Shown here: positions 1 through 8,173 of the stretch, piece after piece
How the letters are laid out: each line of letters opens with the position of its first letter
How positions within the stretch are numbered: the first letter of the stretch is position 1
Assembly (NCBI RefSeq): GCF_900215375.1
Contig: NZ_OBEF01000013.1
Location: 1-64,000 of the forward strand
Direction: 5' to 3'
Length of the DNA stretch: 64,000 nt
From: Enterobacter sp. CC120223-11
GTDB taxonomy: Bacteria; Pseudomonadota; Gammaproteobacteria; Enterobacterales; Enterobacteriaceae
Notes under the pieces: model-generated
Told to the model about the DNA's origin: nothing
Databases searched by the model: none
The model's input: the letters and a program-made list of their open reading frames with translations, nothing else
Translations under genes and position numbers: made by a program

Positions 1-2
1 TA

Positions 3-45
3 GTGTTTGCTCCCTCTCCTTTGGGAGAGGGTCGGGGTGAGGGGA
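3..45 (+). repeat. Palindromic intergenic repeat, copy 1
   Basis: The core is a hairpin in which CCCTCTCC pairs with GGAGAGGG, preceded by TAGTGTTTGC and followed by GGGGTGAGGG. Related copies are seen at 13891-13932, at 54840-54873 (inverted) and, degenerate, near 6899-6935 (inverted). It looks like a REP-type extragenic palindrome; the family name is unknown to me. Confidence 0.6.
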
Positions 46-69
46 TCAGACCGCACTGCTCCCGATTGC

Positions 70-96
70 AAAAAGGCAACTTCGGTTGCCTTTTTT
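70..96. terminator. Bidirectional rho-independent terminator
   Basis: An AAAAAGGCAAC / GTTGCCTTTTT stem with a TTCG tetraloop is followed by a T-run on both strands. It lies just beyond the stop of the minus-strand siderophore-interacting gene and probably ends it. Confidence 0.85.
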
Positions 97-110
97 AATG
101 TTTGCTCTTT

Positions 111-980
111 TTATGCCTTGCCCTGAGACCAGTAGGCCATAAAACTCACGCAGTCGCGGTTCAAATCCTGCACCTCAATCAGCTCTCGGCGCAGCGACTT
201 CACCACTCTGGACTCCCCCGCAACCCACGCCTGAAAGCCTTTCGCCTCCGTGGCTCTTTCCCAAAGCAGCGTGTCACTCAGGCTTTGCTCCTGCGTCGAT
301 TGTTCGTGGGCTAAAGCATATTCCGGGATCTGTACGTATTGCCTGACCCCATTGAGTAAGTCCTCATTGCGCTCGCGCGGTAGCCAGTGGATCGCCGCAA
401 ACGGAAACGCCTGGGGTTGCACGTCCGCCGCCAGCGGCACCGAGAAAAACGCCTGCACCCGCGGCGGCTCAGCTTTCTTTGCCAGCTGTTCAAGAATGCC
501 GATAGCCGCAGGCAACGCCGTTTCATCGGCAATCAGCAGCGCCTGACGTACGCTGTCGCTGTCCAGCCACTCGTAGCCGCCGCTGTCTTCAGGCGATTCC
601 GCATTGGGTGCCACCATCTGAAGTACGTCACCCGGTCTGGCATGCGTGGCCCAGCGCGATGCTGGTCCGCCGTCGCCGTGCAGCACAAATTCAACATCAA
701 CCTCGAGCTGTTCCCTGCGTAACGCCCGCAGCGTATAGGTCCGCATCACCGGACGCTCGGCCTTCGGCAGCGCCAGGTAATCCTGATACCAGCTGTCGCT
801 GACCGCCATTCTGGTTGCCTTCCCGCCCTCTTCGTCAAACAGCAGTTTTATGCGCTGGTCCGGGGATTCATGTTTCATCTGCGCCACGTCTGGACCCGTG
901 AAAACGCAGCGTAACAGCGAGGGAGAAACCTGGATGCGGTGGGTAAGAATGACGTTAAAAATACGGTAGCCAGCGGCCAT
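111..980 (-). CDS. Siderophore-interacting protein (SIP/ViuB-type FAD-dependent ferric-siderophore reductase)
   Basis: This 289-residue cytoplasmic protein belongs to the siderophore-interacting FAD/NAD(P)H reductases. They release iron from imported ferric siderophores by reducing Fe(III). The family's flavin-binding R-x-Y-T motif is visible at about residues 80-83, followed by an HGDGGPASRWA segment near 101-111. A C-terminal SIP domain contains DETALPA and ends in a YWSQG-like tail. The ATG at 980 is preceded by GGAG at good spacing. The gene is divergent from the IutA-like receptor, and the shared spacer holds a Fur box, so both are probably iron-repressed. The substrate cannot be read from sequence; a hydroxamate siderophore is a guess from the receptor. 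Confidence 0.87.
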   Translation of the reverse strand: MAAGYRIFNVILTHRIQVSPSLLRCVFTGPDVAQMKHESPDQRIKLLFDEEGGKATRMAVSDSWYQDYLALPKAERPVMRTYTLRALRREQLEVDVEFVLHGDGGPASRWATHARPGDVLQMVAPNAESPEDSGGYEWLDSDSVRQALLIADETALPAAIGILEQLAKKAEPPRVQAFFSVPLAADVQPQAFPFAAIHWLPRERNEDLLNGVRQYVQIPEYALAHEQSTQEQSLSDTLLWERATEAKGFQAWVAGESRVVKSLRRELIEVQDLNRDCVSFMAYWSQGKA

Positions 981-1103
981 CTGAGGCTCCTGTGTGAACG
1001 CAGCGTAACCGGCCTGCAGGCAGATACCGGCACAAAGTGTGGGTAAATCAGGGAGATAATGAAAACAAATATGTCAAAAAGTGTTGCCGTAGTAAACAGA
1101 ATG

Positions 1104-1135
1104 AATATCATAACGATAATTATTATCAATATTGT
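1104..1135. promoter_or_regulatory. Fur box region between the SIP gene and the IutA-like receptor
   Basis: The segment contains overlapping hexamer repeats of the Fur type, with GATAATTATTATCA at 1115-1128 and further AT-rich half-sites on its left. It lies between the divergent starts at 980 and 1180, which fits joint iron repression of receptor and reductase. Confidence 0.75.
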
Positions 1136-1179
1136 CACACTTTTTTCACTGTTATTTTCTATTTGGGACTCTGCAGATT

Positions 1180-3369
1180 ATGAAACGCTCCACGCTCTGG
1201 GTACTTCACCCCTGCCTGCTCGCCATGCTTTCCGCTGGCGCTGCGGCCGAAGACAAACAAGAAGAAACGCTGGTGGTTTCCGCCAGCCGCGCCAACCACA
1301 CCGTCGCCGATATGGCACAAACCACCTGGGTCATTGAACAACAGGAAATTGAACAGCAGGTTCAGGGCGGTAAGGAGCTGAAAGAGGTGCTGGCGCAGCT
1401 GATCCCGGGCATGGACGTCAGCAGCCAGGGACGCACCAACTACGGCATGAACATGCGTGGCCGCTCGATGATGGTAATGGTGGACGGCGTGCGCCTTAAC
1501 TCCTCCCGCAGCGACAGCCGCCAGCTCGACTCCATCGATCCCTTCAACATCTCACGCATCGAGGTTATCTCCGGCGCCACGTCCCTCTACGGCGGCGGCA
1601 GCACCGGCGGGCTCATCAATATCGTCACCAAAAAAGGTCAGCCGGAAACCGAAGTCGAGTTCCAGACCGGGGCGAAAAGCGGCTTCAACAGCCATAACGA
1701 TCACGACGAAAACGTGGCGGCTTCCGTCAGCGGCGGCAATGACAATGCGTCCGGGCGCCTCTCCGTGGCGTATCAGCGCTTCGGCGGCTGGTACGACGGC
1801 AACGGCGATGAGGTGATTATTGATAACACTCAGACCGGGTTACAGTATTCCGATCGTATCGACGTGATGGGCACCGGCACGCTGAACATCGACGACCATC
1901 AGCAGCTCCAGCTGACCACGCAGTATTTTAAAAGTCAGTCCGACGGCAAACACGGCCTGTTCCTTGGCGAGAACTTTTCGGCGGTGACCGGCGATGGCCG
2001 GGCGTACAACAAAGACAACCTCGATTCCGATCGTCTGCCCGGTACCGAACGTCATCTGATCAACCTGCAATATTCTAATACCGACGTCTGGGGACAGGAT
2101 TTAGTGGCGCAGATTTACTACCGCGACGAAAGCCTGACCTTCTACCCGTTCCCGACGCTTAGCAAAGGCACGGTGACCAGCATCGGTGCCTCGCAACAGA
2201 AAACCGATTTTTACGGCGGCAAGCTGACGCTGAACAGCAAACCGCTGGATGATCTCAATCTGACCTGGGGCGTTGACGTCGATCATGAAACCTTCAACGC
2301 CAACCAGCAGTTCTTCGATTTAAGCAAAGCCGCCGCCAGCGGCGGGATGACGCTGGACAACGACTATAACGTCGGGCGCTATCCGGGATACAGCATCACC
2401 AACCTCGCCCCCTTCATGCAGGCAAGCTACGACATCAGCGCCATTACCCTGAGCGGCGGCGTGCGCTATCAGTACACCGAAAATAAGGTGGATGATTTTG
2501 TTGGTTACGCCCAGCAGCAGGCCATCGCCACGGGCAAAGCGACATCTGCCGACGCAGTGCCCGGCGGTAAAACCGACTACAACAATCTGCTGTTCAACGC
2601 AGGCATTCTGGGCCATCTGACCGACCGTCAGCAGCTGTGGTTTAACTTCTCCCAGGGCTTTGAAATTCCCGATCTCGCCAAGTATTACGGCTCCGGTAGC
2701 TACACGCTGGCAAACGGGCATTACCAGCTGAACAACAGCGTGAACGTGAACGACTCGAAGCTCGACGGCATAAAGGTTAATGCCTACGAGCTGGGGTGGC
2801 GCTTCACCGGCGACAGCCTGCGCACGCAGATTGCAGCCTATTACTCGCTGTCCGATAAAACCATCAACATCAATAAAACCGACATGACCATTACGCTCGA
2901 CGACGATCAGCGTCGGATTTATGGCGTCGAAGGTCAGGTGGATTACTACTTCAGCGCCAGTGACTGGAGTCTCGGCTCTAACTTTAACGCCATCAAGTCG
3001 GAAACCCGTGAGAACGGCAAGTGGGAGAAGCTGACCGTAGACAGCGCCAGTCCATCAAAAGTCAGCGCCTGGGTGAACTGGGCTCCGGGCGACTGGGGTT
3101 TGCGCGTGCAGAGCACACAAACGTTTGACCTGTCTGATTCAGACGGCAAAAAAATTGATGGCTACAACACCGTCGATTTCCTCGGCAGCTATACCCTGCC
3201 GGTGGGGAAAGTCAGCTTCAGCGTCGAAAACCTGTTGGATGAGGAGTACACCACCGTCTGGGGGCAGCGTGCACCGGGACTTTACAGCCCGACTTACGGC
3301 GCGCCTGGCCTGTATACGTACAAAGGCCGTGGCAGAACATTTGGCCTGAACTACTCGGTCCTCTTCTGA
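1180..3369 (+). CDS. iutA: TonB-dependent ferric-siderophore receptor, IutA (aerobactin receptor) homologue
   Basis: This 729-residue outer-membrane receptor matches IutA as I know it in length and in long stretches, such as the plug-domain SLYGGGSTGGLINIVTKKGQ and the terminal KGRGRTFGLNYSVLF with its aromatic last residue. A signal peptide covers about residues 1-22, ending AAAE. A TonB-box-like ETLVVSA follows directly. The reading frame stays open back to a TTG at 1132, but the ATG at 1180 gives the family length and a proper signal peptide. No aerobactin synthesis genes (iucABCD) are adjacent: ycgN follows and a reductase gene is divergent. It may therefore serve scavenged hydroxamate siderophores. 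It resembles the orphan chromosomal IutA homologues of Klebsiella and Enterobacter rather than proving aerobactin production. Confidence 0.85.
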   Translation: MKRSTLWVLHPCLLAMLSAGAAAEDKQEETLVVSASRANHTVADMAQTTWVIEQQEIEQQVQGGKELKEVLAQLIPGMDVSSQGRTNYGMNMRGRSMMVMVDGVRLNSSRSDSRQLDSIDPFNISRIEVISGATSLYGGGSTGGLINIVTKKGQPETEVEFQTGAKSGFNSHNDHDENVAASVSGGNDNASGRLSVAYQRFGGWYDGNGDEVIIDNTQTGLQYSDRIDVMGTGTLNIDDHQQLQLTTQYFKSQSDGKHGLFLGENFSAVTGDGRAYNKDNLDSDRLPGTERHLINLQYSNTDVWGQDLVAQIYYRDESLTFYPFPTLSKGTVTSIGASQQKTDFYGGKLTLNSKPLDDLNLTWGVDVDHETFNANQQFFDLSKAAASGGMTLDNDYNVGRYPGYSITNLAPFMQASYDISAITLSGGVRYQYTENKVDDFVGYAQQQAIATGKATSADAVPGGKTDYNNLLFNAGILGHLTDRQQLWFNFSQGFEIPDLAKYYGSGSYTLANGHYQLNNSVNVNDSKLDGIKVNAYELGWRFTGDSLRTQIAAYYSLSDKTININKTDMTITLDDDQRRIYGVEGQVDYYFSASDWSLGSNFNAIKSETRENGKWEKLTVDSASPSKVSAWVNWAPGDWGLRVQSTQTFDLSDSDGKKIDGYNTVDFLGSYTLPVGKVSFSVENLLDEEYTTVWGQRAPGLYSPTYGAPGLYTYKGRGRTFGLNYSVLF

Positions 3370-3376
3370 TACAAAA

Positions 3377-3404
3377 AAGCCACCGTTCAGTACGCTGGCT
3401 TCTT
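3377..3404 (+). terminator. Weak terminator after the IutA-like gene
   Basis: AAGCCA pairs with TGGCTT around a 13-nt loop, followed by TCTTC. The stem is short and the T-run broken, so this is only a plausible terminator for the receptor gene. Confidence 0.4.
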
Positions 3405-3421
3405 CAGCATCCTGGCGGGCA

Positions 3422-3880
3422 TCAGCCGCGGCCAGGATGATTCATGATGTGATCTTCCCAGTCCACCACGTCAGACTCTTTCACCGCAATATGGCGCACG
3501 GAAATACGCTCGCCGTGCATGGCCACCTTTGAACCCGTCAGCAGCGGGTGCCACGTCGGCAGCGGCTTACCTTCTGCCAGCAAACGGTAGGCACAGGTGT
3601 GCGGCAGCCATTCGAAGGTCGGGAGATTATCGCGGGTCAGCTTGATGCAGTCTGGCTCGTATTCGAAACGGCGTTCGTAGTTTCGGCACTGGCAGGTTTT
3701 GATATTCAGCTGACGACAGGCAACGTTGGTGAAGTAGATTTCGTCGCTGTCTTCATCCATCAGCTTATGCAGGCAGCACTGGCCGCAGCCGTCGCACAGC
3801 GATTCCCACTCGGCGTCGGTCATTTGCTCGAGCGTTTTGCTCTGCCAGAAGGGTGTGTCGCTCATAAAAAAATCCGCCAT
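3422..3880 (-). CDS. ycgN: YcgN family (UPF0260) cysteine-cluster protein
   Basis: This 152-residue protein of unknown function is recognisable as YcgN. It carries a CxxCxxCC cluster at about residues 29-36 (CDGCGQCC) and further cysteines in [16 protein letters not shown], which suggests metal or Fe-S binding, as inferred for the related YkgJ-type proteins. The ATG at 3880 gives MADFFMSD, close to the E. coli start; the frame is open a further 15 codons upstream. It is followed on the same strand order by ycgM and ycgL, as in E. coli, opposite the min operon. Confidence 0.9.
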   Translation of the reverse strand: MADFFMSDTPFWQSKTLEQMTDAEWESLCDGCGQCCLHKLMDEDSDEIYFTNVACRQLNIKTCQCRNYERRFEYEPDCIKLTRDNLPTFEWLPHTCAYRLLAEGKPLPTWHPLLTGSKVAMHGERISVRHIAVKESDVVDWEDHIMNHPGRG

Positions 3881-3958
3881 TAAAAACCAGGGGCACCTTA
3901 TAACCAGTCTGGCATGCGGATGCAAGTTTTGCCGCCCGACTGCGGCGGCAAAAGATGC

Positions 3959-4618
3959 TTACAGTACGCGGGTGGAGAGCGAATGGCCGTTGACGCTGAC
4001 TTCCAGCTCATCGCCGCTTGCCAGCGGGCCGACGCCTTCCGGCGTGCCAGTGAGGATGACATCCCCGCTTTTCAGGGTGAAGAAGCGGCTCATATAGGCA
4101 ATCAGTGGCACAATCTTGTGGATCATGTCTGAGGTGCTGCCCTGCTGGCGTACTTCGCCGTTGATTTTCAGGCTGAGGGAGGTGTTTTGCGGATCGCCCT
4201 GAAAATCGCCTGCCGGAATAAAACCGGAGATGGGGCAGGAATTATCGAAGCCTTTGGCTTTCTCCCACGGCTGACCCGCTTTCTTCATCTTGCCCTGCAA
4301 ATCGCGCAGCGTGAGATCTAATGCCACGCCGTAGCCAGCAATCGCTTTGCGCACGTGATCTTCTGATGCCTGGCGCAGCGTGCCGCCAATGAGCACCGCC
4401 AGTTCAACTTCATGGTGCACCGAGCCCAGACCTTCCGGCAGCACCAGCGGCTGACGAATATCGCACAGCGCCGTTTCAGGTTTGATAAACAGCACTGGCT
4501 CTTCCGGCGTGGCGCTGCCCATTTCCTGAATATGTTTGGCGTAATTGCTCCCTACACAAACCACTTTACTGACCGGGTAATCCAGTAGCGCGCCCTGCCA
4601 GTGATGATGTTGATACAT
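3959..4618 (-). CDS. ycgM: Fumarylacetoacetate hydrolase family protein (acylpyruvase-like)
   Basis: The 219-residue product has the length of E. coli YcgM. The FAH fold is marked by GSNYAKH near residue 24, by the metal-binding HHEVELAVLIG segment and by the C-terminal LTGTPEGVGPL. The family hydrolyses C-C bonds in acylpyruvates or fumarylpyruvate with a divalent metal; the physiological substrate here is not known. The gene lies between ycgL and ycgN and is probably co-transcribed with ycgL, whose stop is 19 nt from this start. Confidence 0.9.
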   Translation of the reverse strand: MYQHHHWQGALLDYPVSKVVCVGSNYAKHIQEMGSATPEEPVLFIKPETALCDIRQPLVLPEGLGSVHHEVELAVLIGGTLRQASEDHVRKAIAGYGVALDLTLRDLQGKMKKAGQPWEKAKGFDNSCPISGFIPAGDFQGDPQNTSLSLKINGEVRQQGSTSDMIHKIVPLIAYMSRFFTLKSGDVILTGTPEGVGPLASGDELEVSVNGHSLSTRVL

Positions 4619-4637
4619 GCCTGCTCCTGTCGTTGCG

Positions 4638-4913
4638 TTATTGTTTTCCGCTCGCCTGGAGATGTTGCTTGAGTAAATTTTCCGGCGGAGGCGGCAGCTG
4701 CAAATAATAGCCTTGTTCAGTTAAGGCCTTTTTTACTTTTTCCAGATCGGCATTGGCTAATGTTTTACGCCCGTCCAGGGGCAGAATCATGGCAAGCTGG
4801 GGCTGACCAAATCCTTGCATTAATTCCTGCGGTACGCGGGAGAAATCGTCTTTTTTTTCGACATATAAGTAGGTCTGGTCGCGCTTATTACTTTTGTAGA
4901 TCACACAAAACAT
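4638..4913 (-). CDS. ycgL: YcgL domain protein (UPF0745)
   Basis: This small cytoplasmic protein of 91 residues has the YcgL domain: [20 protein letters not shown] at the start and [14 protein letters not shown] near the C-terminus. Function is unknown. It is divergent from minC, with a 126-bp gap containing the min promoter region, as in E. coli. The E. coli annotation has a longer N-terminus; here the ATG at 4913 begins the conserved domain and I see no reason to extend it. Confidence 0.88.
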   Translation of the reverse strand: MFCVIYKSNKRDQTYLYVEKKDDFSRVPQELMQGFGQPQLAMILPLDGRKTLANADLEKVKKALTEQGYYLQLPPPPENLLKQHLQASGKQ

Positions 4914-5039
4914 GACTTTTACTCTGAATTGGACCGTGGCGACTTGCCACTCTATATTAGTGACTATAACATGCCCTGTAGTCTTCGGAATATTACCGCA
5001 GCCCTGCGGTGGATAAATTGAAAATTGAGTAAGGCCAGG

Positions 5040-5738
5040 ATGTCAAACACGCCCATCGAACTTAAAGGCAGTAGCTTCACGTTATCAGTGGTTCATTTGC
5101 ACGAGGCAAAACCCGAGGTTATTCGTCAGGCGTTAGAAGACAAAATCGCCCAGGCTCCCGCTTTTCTCAAACACGCACCGGTGGTGGTCAACATCAGCAG
5201 CCTGGCTGAGGTGACTCAGTGGAAACCGCTGCAGCAGGCGATCTCTGCAACGGGCTTACGCATTATGGGCGTCAGCGGTTGTAAAAATCCGCAACTGAAG
5301 GCTGAAATCGATCGGGCCGGTATTCCCTTACTCACTGAAGGGAAAGAAAAAGTCGCTCGTCCGGTGCCCGTTGAGGCCACTGCTCCTGCACCAATTGCAA
5401 CTCCCGTCACAAAAACGCGATTGATTGATACCCCGGTTCGTTCCGGTCAGCGCATTTATGCGCCAAACTGTGATCTGATTGTCACCAGTCACGTGAGTGC
5501 GGGCGCAGAACTTATCGCCGACGGCAACATTCACATTTACGGCATGATGCGTGGGCGCGCGCTGGCAGGTGCCAGCGGTGACAGAGAAGCACAAATATTT
5601 TGTACTCATCTTGCGGCAGAACTGGTGTCTATCGCAGGGGAATACTGGCTGAGTGAGAACATCACCGCCGACTATTATGGCAAAGCGGTTCGTCTGCGTC
5701 TGGACGAAGCGGCTTTGACAATTGAACCGTTAAACTGA
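5040..5738 (+). CDS. minC: Septum site-determining protein MinC
   Basis: This 232-residue inhibitor of FtsZ polymerisation acts with MinD at the membrane to block polar division. The N-terminal FtsZ-inhibitory domain runs to about residue 105. An alanine/proline-rich linker follows ([15 protein letters not shown]), then the C-terminal beta-helix with [15 protein letters not shown] and the MinD-binding region. The start at ATG 5040 (MSNTPIEL) matches E. coli; an in-frame TTG lies five codons upstream. It is the first gene of minCDE, 22 nt before minD. Confidence 0.97.
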   Translation: MSNTPIELKGSSFTLSVVHLHEAKPEVIRQALEDKIAQAPAFLKHAPVVVNISSLAEVTQWKPLQQAISATGLRIMGVSGCKNPQLKAEIDRAGIPLLTEGKEKVARPVPVEATAPAPIATPVTKTRLIDTPVRSGQRIYAPNCDLIVTSHVSAGAELIADGNIHIYGMMRGRALAGASGDREAQIFCTHLAAELVSIAGEYWLSENITADYYGKAVRLRLDEAALTIEPLN

Positions 5739-5760
5739 TCCCTTTTAACAAGGAATTTTT

Positions 5761-6573
5761 ATGGCACGCATTATTGTTGTGACTTCGGGTAAAGGGGGCG
5801 TCGGCAAGACCACCTCCAGCGCGGCCATCGCTACTGGTTTGGCCCAGAAGGGAAAAAAGACTGTCGTCATCGACTTTGACATCGGCCTGCGTAACCTCGA
5901 TCTGATCATGGGCTGTGAACGCCGCGTGGTTTACGATTTCGTGAACGTGATTCAGGGCGATGCCACGCTGAACCAGGCGCTGATTAAAGATAAACGCACT
6001 GAAAATCTCTATATTCTCCCGGCTTCTCAGACCCGCGACAAAGACGCGCTGACCTACGAAGGCGTGGAAAAAGTGCTGGAAGAGTTGAAGAAGATGGAGT
6101 TCGACTTCATTGTCTGCGACTCCCCGGCAGGCATTGAAACAGGTGCGCTGATGGCGCTCTACTTCGCCGATGAAGCCGTGATCACCACCAACCCGGAAGT
6201 CTCTTCCGTGCGTGACTCGGACCGCATCCTCGGCATTCTGGCCTCCAAATCGCGCCGCGCTGAGAAAGGCGAAGACCCGATCAAAGAACATCTTCTGCTC
6301 ACCCGCTATAACCCGGGTCGCGTCAGCAAAGGCGACATGCTGAGCATGGAAGACGTGCTGGAAATTCTGCGCATTAAACTGGTTGGCGTGATCCCGGAAG
6401 ATCAGTCAGTCCTTCGCGCCTCTAACCAGGGTGAACCGGTGATTCTCGATGCCGAAGCCGACGCGGGCAAAGCCTACGCCGACACGGTTGATCGTCTGCT
6501 GGGAGAAGAACGTCCTTTCCGCTTCATAGAAGAAGAGAAGAAAGGTTTCCTCAAACGCCTGTTCGGAGGATAA
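5761..6573 (+). CDS. minD: Septum site-determining ATPase MinD
   Basis: This 270-residue ParA/MinD-type ATPase dimerises on ATP, binds the inner membrane and recruits MinC. MinE triggers hydrolysis, giving pole-to-pole oscillation. The deviant Walker A motif SGKGGVGKTT lies at residues 9-18. The C-terminal amphipathic membrane-targeting helix EEKKGFLKRLFGG is intact. A ribosome-binding AAGGA precedes the ATG. Only three nucleotides separate its stop from minE. Confidence 0.98.
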   Translation: MARIIVVTSGKGGVGKTTSSAAIATGLAQKGKKTVVIDFDIGLRNLDLIMGCERRVVYDFVNVIQGDATLNQALIKDKRTENLYILPASQTRDKDALTYEGVEKVLEELKKMEFDFIVCDSPAGIETGALMALYFADEAVITTNPEVSSVRDSDRILGILASKSRRAEKGEDPIKEHLLLTRYNPGRVSKGDMLSMEDVLEILRIKLVGVIPEDQSVLRASNQGEPVILDAEADAGKAYADTVDRLLGEERPFRFIEEEKKGFLKRLFGG

Positions 6574-6576
6574 GTT

Positions 6577-6846
6577 ATGGCATTACTCGACTTTTTTCTC
6601 TCACGAAAAAAGAACACCGCCAACATCGCGAAAGAACGTTTACAGATTATCGTCGCGGAACGCCGCCGCAGTGACGCAGAGCCACACTACCTGCCGCAGC
6701 TGCGTAAAGACATTCTGGAAGTGATCTGCAAGTACATTCAGATTGACCCGGAAATGGTGACCGTGCAGCTGGAGCAAAAAGACGGGGATATATCGATTCT
6801 TGAGCTCAACGTGACGCTTCCCGAAGCGGAAGAATCGAAGTCCTGA
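6577..6846 (+). CDS. minE: Cell division topological specificity factor MinE
   Basis: This 89-residue protein stimulates MinD ATPase activity and keeps the MinCD inhibitor away from midcell. The N-terminal membrane-binding/anti-MinCD region ([22 protein letters not shown]) is followed by the topological specificity domain. It is the last gene of the min operon and is followed directly by a strong terminator. Confidence 0.97.
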   Translation: MALLDFFLSRKKNTANIAKERLQIIVAERRRSDAEPHYLPQLRKDILEVICKYIQIDPEMVTVQLEQKDGDISILELNVTLPEAEESKS

Positions 6847-6852
6847 TGTGAT

Positions 6853-6878
6853 AAACCCCGGAATTCCGGGGTTTTTTA
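6853..6878 (+). terminator. minE rho-independent terminator
   Basis: An AACCCCGG / CCGGGGTT stem with an AATT loop and a run of six T residues starts seven nucleotides after the minE stop. Confidence 0.9.
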
Positions 6879-6898
6879 TTGGTGCAATGCGGTCTGAT

Positions 6899-6935
6899 AC
6901 ACTTACCCCGGCTCTCCCCCACAAGGAGAGAGAGC
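6899..6935 (-). repeat. Degenerate copy of the palindromic intergenic repeat
   Basis: Read on the minus strand it resembles the copies at 13891 and 54840: a CTCTCC / GGAGAG hairpin flanked by GGGGTAAG. Mismatches in the stem make it a decayed or divergent member. Confidence 0.35.
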
Positions 6936-6942
6936 AGACGGT

Positions 6943-6966
6943 AAAACCCCTCTGAAAGAGGGATTT
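6943..6966 (-). terminator. rnd terminator
   Basis: On the minus strand a TCCCTCT / AGAGGG stem is followed by GTTTT, within 10 nt of the rnd stop. Confidence 0.7.
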
Positions 6967-6972
6967 TGCTGT

Positions 6973-8100
6973 TTACCTCGGATAATTCGCCAGCAGAGCA
7001 TTCAGGCGATCGGCCATCAATTCGCCACGCCAGCCCGCCACAAGCTCCGGCAGACCGTTTTGCGGCTTCAGCTTCCAGTGCCAGTTCAGCAGCTGGTTAA
7101 TCTGACGACGGGAAGCCAGCAGTTCCGCACTCACGCCCTTCTCTTTGCTGACGTCCTGCACCAGCGCTTTAATCTCTTTGAACAGCGTGCGGTAGCCCGG
7201 CATGTCCATGAGGTTCAGCAGAGGTTCAGGCAGCGCCTCTTCCGGCAGGGCTTTGGCTTTTTCCACCAGGCTCAGCAGCGTTTTGCCGTGGAAGCGAATT
7301 TCGCTACCTGAGAGTCCAAGACTGTCGAGTTCGCCCATGCTGCCTGGCATATAGCGCGCCACGCTCCACAAATGCTCCTCGCGCACCACGAAATTAACCG
7401 CCATGTTCCGCTCGCGGGCTTTACGCAGACGCCAGTCGGCCAACAGTTTCAGGCACGCCAGCTGGCGCGTACGCAGCTGCCAGGCGTTGGTGATATCGCG
7501 CCAGGCCTCAGCCGGATCAACCACTTCCTGACGGCGCTGCTGCATCAGGCGACATTCGTCGAGCGCCGCAGGCAGCCAGCCGCTGGTGTCTGTTTCCGCC
7601 AGCAGTTTTATTGCGATGGGCAGCAGGTACCAGACGTCCGCCGCCGCATAGTCGCACTGGCGCTCAGTCAAAGGGCGGGCCAGCCAGTCGGTGCGGGATT
7701 CGCTTTTGTCGAGGGCAATGCCGGTGTACTCCTCCACCATCGCCGCAAAGCCCCAGGACATTGGGCGACCACTGAACGCCGCCAGAATCTGGGTATCGAT
7801 GAGCGGCTCCGGTAATTCACCGAAAGCATTCAGGAACACTTCCAGATCTTCACTGCCGGCGTGCAAATATTTAGTGACATTTTTGTCACTCATCAACGCT
7901 TTGAACGGCCGCCAGTCATTAATCGTCAGCGGGTCAATCAGCACCACCGTCTGGCCGTCAAACATCTGGATCAGGCCCAGCTGCGGGTAATAGGTACGGG
8001 TGCGGACAAATTCGGTGTCCAGCGCAATGGCGGGTACGTTGCGGGCCTCGTCACAGGCGGCCTTCAGCGCAGCGTCCTCAGTGATCATCTGATAATTCAA
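6973..8100 (-). CDS. rnd: Ribonuclease D
   Basis: This 375-residue 3'-5' exoribonuclease matures tRNA and other small RNA 3' ends. DEDD-type catalytic motifs are visible: ALDTEFVRTRTYYPQLGLIQM (Exo I), HAGSEDLEVF (Exo II) and DYAAADVWYLLP (Exo III), followed by HRDC domains. The start is the TTG at 8098-8100, giving the family length and an N-terminus reading NYQMI after the start residue. E. coli rnd is known to use UUG as well. An open frame extends 37 codons upstream through the fadD terminator and is not likely to be coding. It follows fadD on the same strand but is separated from it by a terminator hairpin. Confidence 0.95.
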   Translation of the reverse strand: MNYQMITEDAALKAACDEARNVPAIALDTEFVRTRTYYPQLGLIQMFDGQTVVLIDPLTINDWRPFKALMSDKNVTKYLHAGSEDLEVFLNAFGELPEPLIDTQILAAFSGRPMSWGFAAMVEEYTGIALDKSESRTDWLARPLTERQCDYAAADVWYLLPIAIKLLAETDTSGWLPAALDECRLMQQRRQEVVDPAEAWRDITNAWQLRTRQLACLKLLADWRLRKARERNMAVNFVVREEHLWSVARYMPGSMGELDSLGLSGSEIRFHGKTLLSLVEKAKALPEEALPEPLLNLMDMPGYRTLFKEIKALVQDVSKEKGVSAELLASRRQINQLLNWHWKLKPQNGLPELVAGWRGELMADRLNALLANYPR

Positions 8101-8126
8101 TCTGTATTCTCTATGGTTTGCGCCCA

Positions 8127-8151
8127 TAAAAAACGCCGGCTTAACCGGCGT
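8127..8151 (-). terminator. fadD terminator / T-rich rnd leader
   Basis: On the minus strand ACGCCGG / CCGGCGT forms a stem followed by six T residues. It ends fadD, and its T-tract lies about 27 nt upstream of the rnd TTG start, in the position of the U-rich leader element described for E. coli rnd. Confidence 0.85.
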
Positions 8152-8173
8152 CTGAAGGCGACTCACGCGTAGT

